Below, piece by piece: positions 1 through 5,724 of a DNA stretch of 13,169 nucleotides (position 1 is the first letter of the stretch; every line of letters begins with the position of its first letter). Both the position numbers and the translations under genes were made by a program. The DNA is from an uncultured bacterium (GTDB taxonomy: Bacteria; CSSED10-310; CALFER01): positions 1 to 13,169 of the forward strand of contig CALFER010000069.1 in the NCBI GenBank assembly GCA_937951895.1, given 5' to 3'. The notes beneath the pieces were generated by a model, which worked only from the letters and a program-made list of their open reading frames with translations, had not been told where the DNA came from and did not search any database.

Positions 1-333
1 GGCGTATCCTTATCCGCCTTGTTCTTCAATGCTTGGCAGACATCTCAAATGGCTCAATTTTTTCAGAGGAGTCTCAAAATGCATTTCAAGGCGACTCGTA
101 TCCGGTCATGTCCGCCAAAAGCCAGGGTTTGAAGCCTAAACGTCTTGAAGCGCATCCAAAACACGGTGCCCGGATGTCATGGAGAATGGTGTCGACTTTA
201 TACGGCTTCAATGGCCGTGGAGGCGTTTGTCCGTGTCCTCGATTATGGCGTATGCAGTCCGCTGCTGATTTTTTTGCCAGGGTGAACCTAGGTTTACCCT
301 GGAGGAGTTCGTTGTTTTTTGTCCGAATGCTAT
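1..333. other. Stretch without a recognisable gene
   Basis: I find no coding region here that resembles a known protein. Open frames that cross this stretch continue into the antisense of the LysR gene and have low-complexity, Arg/Ser-rich translations typical of shadow frames. The composition is visibly less GC-biased than the neighbouring genes, with several T and A runs. It contains a 10-base perfect palindrome, AAATGCATTT (77-86), and the long palindrome described separately at 277-302. No tRNA or rRNA signature was seen. It could be the 3' flank of the LysR gene plus the remnant of a gene lying off the contig. Confidence 0.6.
277..302. repeat. 26-base palindrome (hairpin) downstream of the LysR gene
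   Basis: Arms CCAGGGTGAACC (277-288) and GGTTTACCCTGG (291-302) pair over 12 positions with a single G-T pair and a two-base TA centre. The hairpin starts 31 bases beyond the LysR stop codon on the minus strand. On the minus strand the arm is followed by an A run, not a U run. On the plus strand a run of seven T precedes it, and a T-rich patch follows only about 12 bases later. It is therefore not a textbook intrinsic terminator in either direction. It may still act as a 3'-end stabiliser or transcription stop for the LysR mRNA, or as a protein-binding palindrome. Confidence 0.7.
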
Positions 334-1194
334 CTAAACCCCTTCCTGTACGCGATCGGTCTTCCGCAACGCGATGGCGTAGAGGTTCCGGAGCAACGGA
401 GACAGCCCGCGGATCTGCAGCACGACCAGTCCCGTCGCGACGGATTCCGAAATGAACCCGATGCCGACACCATCCCGGATCGATTCTGCCAGCGACTGAG
501 CCCCTGAAAGATCGATGCAACGCATATCCCGCGGAAACCCGATCCCCTGCTCACTCATAGCCAGTCGCACCCGATCCTGTGTCGCCGACCCGTCTTCACG
601 CCACAGAAGCGATTCACTACTCAGTTCCTCGATCCGGATCCGACGCCTGCGCCGACCCCACTTTTGAGGGGATGCCGCCAGCACGATCCGATCCCGCGTC
701 ACCCGCTCGGATATGAGCGACGGATCCCGAGCCGCACGGCCGATCAATCCGATATCGACATCCCCATCGAGAACCTTGCGTTCGATGAGCGCCGAGTTTC
801 CGGACACGATCGCTATTTCCAGATCCGGATGGCCGGATTCCAGTTCCAGGAGCAACGCCGGCAGAACGACCCGCAAAGGCGTCGATGACACTCCCAGCAC
901 CACCCTATTCCCGATCGCACGGGTCTCATCGATGAACCCATCGACTGCATCGAGCACAACTTCGGCAAGCCGACACAGACGACTCCCAAGCGGCGTGAAC
1001 GCTCCGTCATTTCTCCCGCGTCGTACCCAGACCGAAGCACCTGCAGCCTCTTCGATCCGATTGATCTTCTGCGTCACCGCGGATTGGCTGACTCCGAGTC
1101 GCCCGGCGGCCTTCCGGAAGTGACGCACCTCACCGAGCACCCGGATCAGCCGGAAACTCTCGATGTCGAGCCCATCGAGTCGATCTGTATCCAT
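334..1194 (-). CDS. LysR-type transcriptional regulator, likely selenium-associated
   Basis: A 286-residue DNA-binding regulator of normal LysR length. The N-terminus has the winged helix-turn-helix (about residues 11-70), with a recognisable HTH segment FRKAAGRLGVSQSAVTQKIN at residues 26-45. The rest (about 90-286) matches the two-lobed periplasmic-binding-type effector domain, including GDVDIGLIGR and the late DGVGIGFI motif. I chose the ATG at 1194 because AGGAGG (1200-1205) lies 5 bases before it; an upstream in-frame ATG at 1233 has no such site. It is divergent from yedF-selD, the arrangement in which LysR proteins usually control the neighbour. LysR regulators associated with selenium metabolism genes are known. 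A run of five Arg in mid-protein is unusual. The effector cannot be read from sequence. Confidence 0.9.
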   Translation of the reverse strand: MDTDRLDGLDIESFRLIRVLGEVRHFRKAAGRLGVSQSAVTQKINRIEEAAGASVWVRRGRNDGAFTPLGSRLCRLAEVVLDAVDGFIDETRAIGNRVVLGVSSTPLRVVLPALLLELESGHPDLEIAIVSGNSALIERKVLDGDVDIGLIGRAARDPSLISERVTRDRIVLAASPQKWGRRRRRIRIEELSSESLLWREDGSATQDRVRLAMSEQGIGFPRDMRCIDLSGAQSLAESIRDGVGIGFISESVATGLVVLQIRGLSPLLRNLYAIALRKTDRVQEGV

Positions 1195-1199
1195 GCGCG

Positions 1200-1205
1200 C
1201 CTCCT
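1200..1205 (-). promoter_or_regulatory. Ribosome binding site of the LysR gene
   Basis: On the minus strand this reads AGGAGG, a perfect Shine-Dalgarno core, 5 bases before the ATG at 1194. It decides the start against the longer reading that would begin at 1233. Confidence 0.85.
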
Positions 1206-1207
1206 GC

Positions 1208-1236
1208 TTGATTTTCACTGTCTCAGAATTCATAAT
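1208..1236 (+). promoter_or_regulatory. Candidate sigma70-type promoter for yedF-selD
   Basis: TTGATT (1208-1213) and CATAAT (1231-1236) are separated by exactly 17 bases, matching the -35 and -10 consensus at 4 of 6 and 5 of 6 positions. Transcription would start near 1243, leaving a leader of about 50 bases before the yedF ATG at 1294. Read only by eye. Confidence 0.5.
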
Positions 1237-1256
1237 ACATCATAAATGATTTTCAA
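1229..1256 (-). promoter_or_regulatory. Candidate promoter for the LysR gene
   Basis: On the minus strand TTGAAA (1256-1251) and TATGAA (1234-1229) are separated by 16 bases. The two elements lie back-to-back with the candidate yedF promoter. The -35 element lies inside the inverted repeat at 1248-1269, which would fit autorepression, a common LysR trait. The -10 match is only moderate. Confidence 0.4.
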
Positions 1257-1269
1257 GTATTTGGAAATC
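1248..1269. promoter_or_regulatory. Candidate LysR operator (inverted repeat)
   Basis: GATTTTCA (1248-1255) and TGGAAATC (1262-1269) form an inverted repeat with one mismatch across a 6-base spacer. Within it T1253 and A1265 satisfy the T-N11-A pattern of LysR boxes. A direct copy of TGATTTTCA also occurs at 1209-1217, 38 bases from the copy at 1247-1255, and a perfect ATCAT-AA-ATGAT palindrome sits at 1239-1250. Repeats of this kind in the short gap between a LysR gene and its divergent partner are the usual place for its binding sites. No binding evidence exists here. Confidence 0.5.
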
Positions 1270-1282
1270 GAAATTAATCACC

Positions 1283-1287
1283 AGGAG
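1283..1287 (+). promoter_or_regulatory. Ribosome binding site of yedF
   Basis: AGGAG is placed 6 bases before the ATG at 1294. The frame stays open upstream to an ATG at 1246, but that reading would run through the putative operator and lacks a ribosome binding site. Confidence 0.8.
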
Positions 1288-1293
1288 ACCCTC

Positions 1294-1932
1294 ATGAATC
1301 ACACAAACCCCTCTGCCGCCGTTCTCGACCTCCGAGGCCTCGATTGCCCCCTTCCCGTCGTCCGCACCCGCGACGCCATGAAAACCCGCTCCGATCTCGT
1401 GGTACTGGTCTCGACGATGGATCAGGCCGAAAACATCCGCCGGATGGCCGCCCGTTCCGCCTGGTCCGTGTCGATCCTGCCCGCTGAAGGCTCCGTCCGC
1501 CTCGAACTCAACGGCCCGGTTCTCGAGAACTCTGCCCCCGCCGCCGACCCGGCCGACCTGGTCTGTTCGCCCGTGTCCAACGCTCCCCCTGCGATCCCCC
1601 GCCCGGTGATCGCCATCGGTTCGGACATCATGGGCCGCGGATCGGAGGAACTCGGGAAGATCCTCATCCGCGCATTCCTCAGCACCCAGAAATCGCTCGC
1701 GGTGAAACCGAAAACCATTGTGTTTTTCAACGCCGGTGTCCGACTGGCGACCGAATCGTCTCACGTCCTGAACGAACTGCACGATCTCGAACACCTGGGC
1801 GTCGAATTACTTGTCTGCGGCACCTGTCTGGACTATTTTAACTTGAAAGGCGCCCTTCGTGCCGGCGTCGTCTCGAATATGCTCGATATCGCCTCCGCGT
1901 TGAGCGAGGCCGGACAGGTGATCAGTGTGTGA
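1294..1932 (+). CDS. yedF: Selenium metabolism protein YedF (TusA-like + DsrE-like)
   Basis: A 212-residue two-domain protein. Residues about 8-75 are a TusA/SirA-like domain with the hallmark DLRGLDCPLPVVR, giving a CPxP motif with Cys18. Residues about 104-212 are a DsrE-like domain ending in LLVCGTCLDYF, with Cys175 and Cys178. This fusion is the YedF family, which is found next to selD in selenium-using bacteria and is thought to handle persulfide or selenide-type cargo; its exact reaction is not established. selD follows after 22 bases with its own strong ribosome binding site, so the two are probably one transcript. The divergent LysR gene is the likely regulator. The linker between the domains (about 76-103) is Ala/Pro-rich. 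The start is set by AGGAG at 1283-1287. Confidence 0.92.
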   Translation: MNHTNPSAAVLDLRGLDCPLPVVRTRDAMKTRSDLVVLVSTMDQAENIRRMAARSAWSVSILPAEGSVRLELNGPVLENSAPAADPADLVCSPVSNAPPAIPRPVIAIGSDIMGRGSEELGKILIRAFLSTQKSLAVKPKTIVFFNAGVRLATESSHVLNELHDLEHLGVELLVCGTCLDYFNLKGALRAGVVSNMLDIASALSEAGQVISV

Positions 1933-1942
1933 GGGTATCCCC

Positions 1943-1949
1943 GAAGGAG
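1943..1949 (+). promoter_or_regulatory. Ribosome binding site of selD
   Basis: GAAGGAG lies 5 bases before the ATG at 1955. This is evidence that translation of selD begins upstream of the in-frame TGA, rather than at a later start codon beyond it. Confidence 0.85.
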
Positions 1950-1954
1950 CTGCG

Positions 1955-2995
1955 ATGGAACCGATCCGATTGACTCAGATGAGCTGCGCCGCCGGCTGAG
2001 CGTCCAAGAAGGGACCGGAGGTCCTTTCGAAACTCACGCATGCGCTCCGGGATGTCTTCCCGGCCGGCCTCAATCCGTCCCTTCTGTCGGGGCTCATCGA
2101 GGCGGACGATGCAGCCGTGCTGAAAATCAGTGACGATCTCGCCCTGATCTTCACCACCGATTTCTTCACGCCGATTGTCGATGACCCTTACAGTTTCGGC
2201 GCCATTGCCGCGGCGAATTCGATCAGCGACATCTATGCCACCGGAGGCCGACCGGTTCTCGCCCTGAATATCGCCTGTTTCCCTAAAAATCTTCCGGATG
2301 AGGTGATGATTGCGATTCTGCGGGGGGGAGCCGAGAAAACCCGTGAGGCCGGTGCCATCATCGCCGGAGGCCATACGGTGGATGACGACGAACCCAAATT
2401 CGGACTCGCGGTCATCGGTTTCGCTCACCCGAATCGTCTTCTCGAAAAACATTCCGCCCGTCCCGGCGATCACCTTTTTCTCACCAAACCCCTCGGCAGT
2501 GGTCTCATCACGACGGCTCTCAAAGCATCGCTGGCGGATCCCGCCCATGTCTCCGAGGCGACTCGCTGGATGGCCACGCTCAACCGAACGGCATCAGTAG
2601 CAGCGCTCGCTTCGGAATGCGTCAGCGCCACCGACATCACCGGATTCGGCTTCACCGGTCACGCGCTCGAAATCGCATCGAAAAGCCGCGTCCGCCTCAC
2701 CATCGATTCGCATCGTCTCCCGTTCATGAGCGGCGCCAGGGACTACGCGGCACAATGGCTGTTCCCGGCCGGCGCGAACCGGAACCGGAAGGCGGAGGGG
2801 GACCGTGTGATCGATTCCGGGAAGATCGCCGAGGAACTCCGCATGCTGCTCGCCTGCCCGGAAACCTCCGGCGGTCTGCTCGTCGCCGTTCCGGAATCCG
2901 GCCACGCGCGTTTCATCGAGTCGTTCCGCCTTGCCGGCGGACTGTGCTGGGAAATCGGAAGGGTGGAATCCGGTGAGGGTCTGCGGATCGATTGA
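1955..2995 (+). CDS. selD: Selenide, water dikinase SelD, selenocysteine-containing
   Basis: SelD makes selenophosphate from selenide and ATP, the selenium donor for selenocysteine and other selenium uses. Read from ATG 1955 with TGA 1997-1999 decoded as Sec, it is 346 residues, essentially the length of E. coli SelD (347). The N-terminal motif is LTQMSCAAG-Sec15-ASKKGPE, where Sec occupies the catalytic Cys position and is followed by Lys18. Next come EADDAAV (49-55) and TTDFF (67-71), which hold Asp residues of the nucleotide/metal site, then NSISDIYATGG and DITGFGFTGHALE of the AIRS/PurM-like fold. A standard gene caller would stop at the TGA and call a truncated protein starting near 2117. 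Homology is continuous across the TGA in the same frame and a SECIS-type hairpin follows, so a nonsense mutation is unlikely. It lies 22 bases after yedF. Confidence 0.95.
1997..2027 (+). promoter_or_regulatory. UGA selenocysteine codon with bacterial SECIS-type hairpin
   Basis: TGA at 1997-1999 is followed by a hairpin within the coding sequence. AAGGGACC (2009-2016) pairs with GGTCCTTT (2020-2027) over eight positions including one G-U pair, closing a GGA loop (2017-2019). The loop begins 17 bases after the UGA and starts with G. Bacterial SECIS elements read by SelB lie immediately 3' of the UGA, with an apical loop about 16-37 bases away and a G in its first two positions, so the geometry fits. 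Folding was done by eye. Confidence 0.8.
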
Positions 2996-2997
2996 AT

Positions 2998-3009
2998 CCC
3001 CGCCCGGGG
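2998..3009. terminator. Small GC hairpin between convergent selD and transporter genes
   Basis: CCCC (2998-3001) and GGGG (3006-3009) can pair around a GCCC loop in the 28-base gap between two convergent stop codons. There is no T run on either side, so it is at best a weak bidirectional stop. The call rests mainly on position. Confidence 0.22.
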
Positions 3010-3023
3010 CCGCATCAGCAGTC

Positions 3024-3833
3024 TCAGGAGAAGATGAACCCGATGATGCCGCTGAGTTTCAGCGCCATGCCGAGGACCGCCACGATCAGCGCACGCCGGA
3101 TCCATTTCTCACCGCCCGCCACCGCGATCTGCGCGCCCAGCCAGCCTCCGACGGCATTCCCCGCCGCCAGCACCATCGCGACCGGCCAGATCACGCGCCC
3201 GAGCGATGCGAACGTCACGAGCGACAGAATCATGAAAATGCCGATAATCAGCACTTTGTGGGCGTTGATCCGCACCAGATCGAGCGGCGAGCACCAGGTC
3301 ATCAGCGCAATCACGAAGAATCCGACACCGGCCTGGATGAATCCCGCATAAAAACCGATACCGATGAACCCGATCGCCAGAAGCCACTTCTGACGCTTCG
3401 TCACTGCCTCTTCGGTCGCCGTCACCTTGCCGTCCGGCCGGATTTTATACAAAATGAGCGCGAGAATGACGACCATGAGAACCGACAGAACTTTCCGGAA
3501 GACGGCGTCATCGAGACTCGCCGCGGTATAAGTGCCGAGAAAGACACCGGGCAGCGCGGGGATGATCAGCCACAGATCGAACCGGAAGTTGCCGATTCCC
3601 TTCGATTTGAATCCGAATGTCGCCACGATGTTCTGGATGACGATCGCGAGACGGTTGGTGCCGTTGGCCGATGCGCTGTCGAGCCCCATGAAGATCAGAA
3701 GGGGAAGCGACACCAGCGAACCTCCGCCCGCGAGCACGTTCGCGATGCCCATGAACATGCCGACCAGAACCAGAATGATCAGTTGGAGGGGGTGGTCCAG
3801 CGGAGCGAAGAAGGTCATCGATTGGTACGCCAT
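3024..3833 (-). CDS. TauE/SafE (TSUP) family membrane transporter
   Basis: An inner-membrane transporter of about 269 residues, normal for the TSUP family, which moves sulfite, sulfoacetate and other sulfur-containing or organic anions. Features seen are about eight hydrophobic segments and two copies of the family pattern: GMFMGIANVLAGGGSLVSLP near the N-terminus and GFYAGFIQAGVGFFVIALM in the second half, followed by GNAVGGWLGA. A charged loop (about KIRPDGKVTATEE) divides the two halves. The start is uncertain: ATG at 3833 is used, but ATG at 3818 is also possible and neither has a strong ribosome binding site. Longer upstream readings lack hydrophobic character. It converges on selD with 28 bases between the stops, so it is not in the selD transcript. 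Transport of a selenium oxyanion is suggested only by position. Confidence 0.88.
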   Translation of the reverse strand: MAYQSMTFFAPLDHPLQLIILVLVGMFMGIANVLAGGGSLVSLPLLIFMGLDSASANGTNRLAIVIQNIVATFGFKSKGIGNFRFDLWLIIPALPGVFLGTYTAASLDDAVFRKVLSVLMVVILALILYKIRPDGKVTATEEAVTKRQKWLLAIGFIGIGFYAGFIQAGVGFFVIALMTWCSPLDLVRINAHKVLIIGIFMILSLVTFASLGRVIWPVAMVLAAGNAVGGWLGAQIAVAGGEKWIRRALIVAVLGMALKLSGIIGFIFS

Positions 3834-3850
3834 CCTGATGAGCAGAACGA

Positions 3851-3867
3851 TTCCGGAGGATCCGGAA
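3851..3867. repeat. Perfect inverted repeat between divergent transporter and DHH genes
   Basis: TTCCGGA (3851-3857) and TCCGGAA (3861-3867) are perfect inverted 7-base arms around GGA. They lie 18-34 bases upstream of the transporter ATG on its own strand. A second perfect repeat, TGATTG (3885-3890) with CAATCA (3899-3904), separated by 8 bases, lies in the same 108-base gap. They could be operators or part of a 5' leader hairpin. No regulator is identifiable. Confidence 0.4.
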
Positions 3868-3941
3868 ACCGGCCGATAGTAACATGATTGATGTTTCGCA
3901 ATCAAATCGTGTACGCTGATGAACGAGGAGATCCGAATCGC

Positions 3942-5045
3942 ATGCGCGCGCCGAAACAATTCGAATCGACCCGTGAACACCTCCCGTCACTGGTCTCGGT
4001 CATCCGCCAGGCCCGGAAACTCCTCATCCTGACCCACGAAAATCCTGATCCGGACTGCATCGCAAGTTCCTTCAGTCTCCGGCATCTTGCGCGGAACTCG
4101 GCTCGCGTGAACGCCGATGTCGCCTATGCCGGCATGATCGGACGCGCCGAAAACCGCGCCATGATCCGGCTTCTCGAATTCGATATGCTTCACACGGACC
4201 GGATCGACTGGGAGGAGTACGACATGATCGCCGCGGTGGACTATCAGCCCCGGCAGAACTGGCGCAGACTGCCCGGTAACCGCACCCCGACGATCATCAT
4301 CGACCACCATCCCAGACGGCATGTTCCGGAAAGCGCGCTGTTCGTCGACATCCGGCGAGGTTTCGGGGCCAATTCGACGATCATGTCGCAGTATCTCCGG
4401 GCCGCCCGCCTCACCATCCCCAAAAACCTCGCCACCGGTCTCATTTACGGCATCCTGTCCGATACCCAGCAGTTCACGCGCGGCGCGACTCCCGACGATC
4501 TCGATGCCTACCTCCACCTCTTCGCGCGATGCGATCATGCCTCGCTGAGCCAGATCATGCATCCGACGGTAGACATCAGCTATCTGAGAGACTACTGGCG
4601 CGGGTTCCGCAGCGCCCGGCAAACAGCGGACGTGATCACCTGTTCGATCGGACCGATGTGTGTTCCGGACCTGATTTCGGATGTTGCGGATCGAATGATC
4701 GCCATCCGAGGCATCCGCTGGGCGCTCGTGATGGGTATCCACGGTGAGGTACTGTATCTGTCGCTCAGGTCCCGCAAAACGAGACGGGATGCGGGGCAAC
4801 TGATCCGCCGCCTGGTGGGTCGGAAGGGGAGTGCCGGAGGTCACGGGTTCATGGCCGGCGGTCAGATCCGGATCCGGCCCAGAGACAACCCCGAAGCGCT
4901 CGGCGACCGGCTCTCGAATCAGTTCATCCGCTTGATCCACGGCGCCCGAGCACTCACGCTGCCATCCGTTCCCCTCATCGACACCCCCCATTGCGATCTC
5001 GATCAAACCGCCCTGAAAAGCGCTCCGCCGCACGCAGAATATTGA
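3942..5045 (+). CDS. DHH/DHHA1 phosphoesterase (oligoribonuclease / pAp-phosphatase type)
   Basis: A 367-residue cytosolic metal-dependent phosphoesterase. Members of this branch (NrnA-like) degrade short RNA oligomers and/or 3'-phosphoadenosine 5'-phosphate. Signature motifs are in order: THENPDPD (residues 31-38), AAVDYQP with Asp100, IIDHHP with Asp121-His122-His123, and GILSDTQQF with Asp174. The C-terminal DHHA1 domain has SAGGHGFMAGG (297-307), which binds substrate. I chose the ATG at 3942 with GAGGAG (3925-3930) 11 bases ahead, a slightly long spacing; an upstream ATG at 3888 gives 18 extra residues without family character. The last 71 bases overlap, tail-to-tail, the end of the PP-loop gene on the opposite strand. 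The preferred substrate cannot be decided from sequence. Confidence 0.9.
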   Translation: MRAPKQFESTREHLPSLVSVIRQARKLLILTHENPDPDCIASSFSLRHLARNSARVNADVAYAGMIGRAENRAMIRLLEFDMLHTDRIDWEEYDMIAAVDYQPRQNWRRLPGNRTPTIIIDHHPRRHVPESALFVDIRRGFGANSTIMSQYLRAARLTIPKNLATGLIYGILSDTQQFTRGATPDDLDAYLHLFARCDHASLSQIMHPTVDISYLRDYWRGFRSARQTADVITCSIGPMCVPDLISDVADRMIAIRGIRWALVMGIHGEVLYLSLRSRKTRRDAGQLIRRLVGRKGSAGGHGFMAGGQIRIRPRDNPEALGDRLSNQFIRLIHGARALTLPSVPLIDTPHCDLDQTALKSAPPHAEY

Positions 5046-5724
5046 CCTGCGCCCCGGGGTCGATCGAGAGCATCCGATCGAGCAACTTTTGTGCTTCGGA
5101 CCGCGACCGGCCGACGTCATCTTGGCAGGACGGCGGGGGAGAGGGGAGTCCCAGCCTCCGGTGATGATGGAGAATCTCTTCGAGCGTCACACCCGCGAGC
5201 GGGCGGATGACGCGGATCTTACCCGAGAAAAACGTCATGAGATCCGGCATGGTTTCGAGCTGTCCGTGGTGAATGAGATTCATCAGGGCGGTGACCGCGA
5301 GATCATAGGCGCTGTGTCCGAGCGCAACGGCGACGGCGCCGATCCGGTCGGCATGCCGGAACAACGCCTCGCGCCGCCGCCATGCACACCGGTGACAATC
5401 CGTGCACACCTCCCCTTCACCGAGCGGTTCGATGACGTGAAAACCAATCGGCTTCTCCGCGCACCATGTCCTGAGCGCGTCGATCGAACCGTCTTGAAAA
5501 CAGGGAGACGCCGGATCACGGACATGAATCGCGTGGAGTTCGATCCCATGCCGAACCCGCGGAAGGATCCGAAGCAGCATCGCAAGCAGAAAGGTGCTGT
5601 CCTTTCCTCCCGATACACCGATTGCGATATGTCGCCCGTTCCTGAGAATCTGCGTTCGGTGAAGCGCCGAGAGAATCTCGTGTTCGATCCGGCTCAACGA
5701 ACGCCGTTTACATGAATACCGCAT
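4975..5724 (-). CDS. TtcA/TilS-like PP-loop ATPase with Cys cluster motif
   Basis: A 249-residue ATP-dependent enzyme of the PP-loop superfamily that adenylates its substrate before sulfur or amine transfer. It has the P-loop SGGKDS at 38-43, then CTDCHRC at 107-113 and a further Cys200 in PPPSCQDD. TtcA, which makes 2-thiocytidine in tRNA, binds an Fe-S cluster through a CxxC pair and a third distant Cys, and Cys107/Cys110 plus Cys200 fit that layout. GHSAYDLAVTALMN at 136-149 corresponds to the GHH-DD-type helix of the family. It is shorter than E. coli TtcA (311), lacking much of the ends, so it may act on another substrate. Its start overlaps the radical SAM stop by 17 bases, and its 3' end overlaps the DHH gene by 71 bases in antisense. 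It is the last gene of the minus-strand operon. Confidence 0.85.
   Translation of the reverse strand: MRYSCKRRSLSRIEHEILSALHRTQILRNGRHIAIGVSGGKDSTFLLAMLLRILPRVRHGIELHAIHVRDPASPCFQDGSIDALRTWCAEKPIGFHVIEPLGEGEVCTDCHRCAWRRREALFRHADRIGAVAVALGHSAYDLAVTALMNLIHHGQLETMPDLMTFFSGKIRVIRPLAGVTLEEILHHHRRLGLPSPPPSCQDDVGRSRSEAQKLLDRMLSIDPGAQVNILRAAERFSGRFDRDRNGGCR

Noticed and set aside
33..455. 140-codon plus-strand open frame at the window start
   Set aside because: Its second half is antisense to the LysR gene, its translation is Arg/Ser-rich with no recognisable motif, and there is no good ribosome binding site.
2117..2995. SelD starting after the TGA
   Set aside because: This reading loses the catalytic N-terminus, which is intact in the same frame back to ATG 1955 with a strong ribosome binding site. 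The TGA is better read as selenocysteine.
2931..3887. 318-codon plus-strand open frame opposite the TSUP transporter
   Set aside because: The translation is rich in Asp, Glu, His, Arg and Gln with no domain, as expected for the antisense of a membrane protein gene. The minus-strand frame has clear TSUP motifs.
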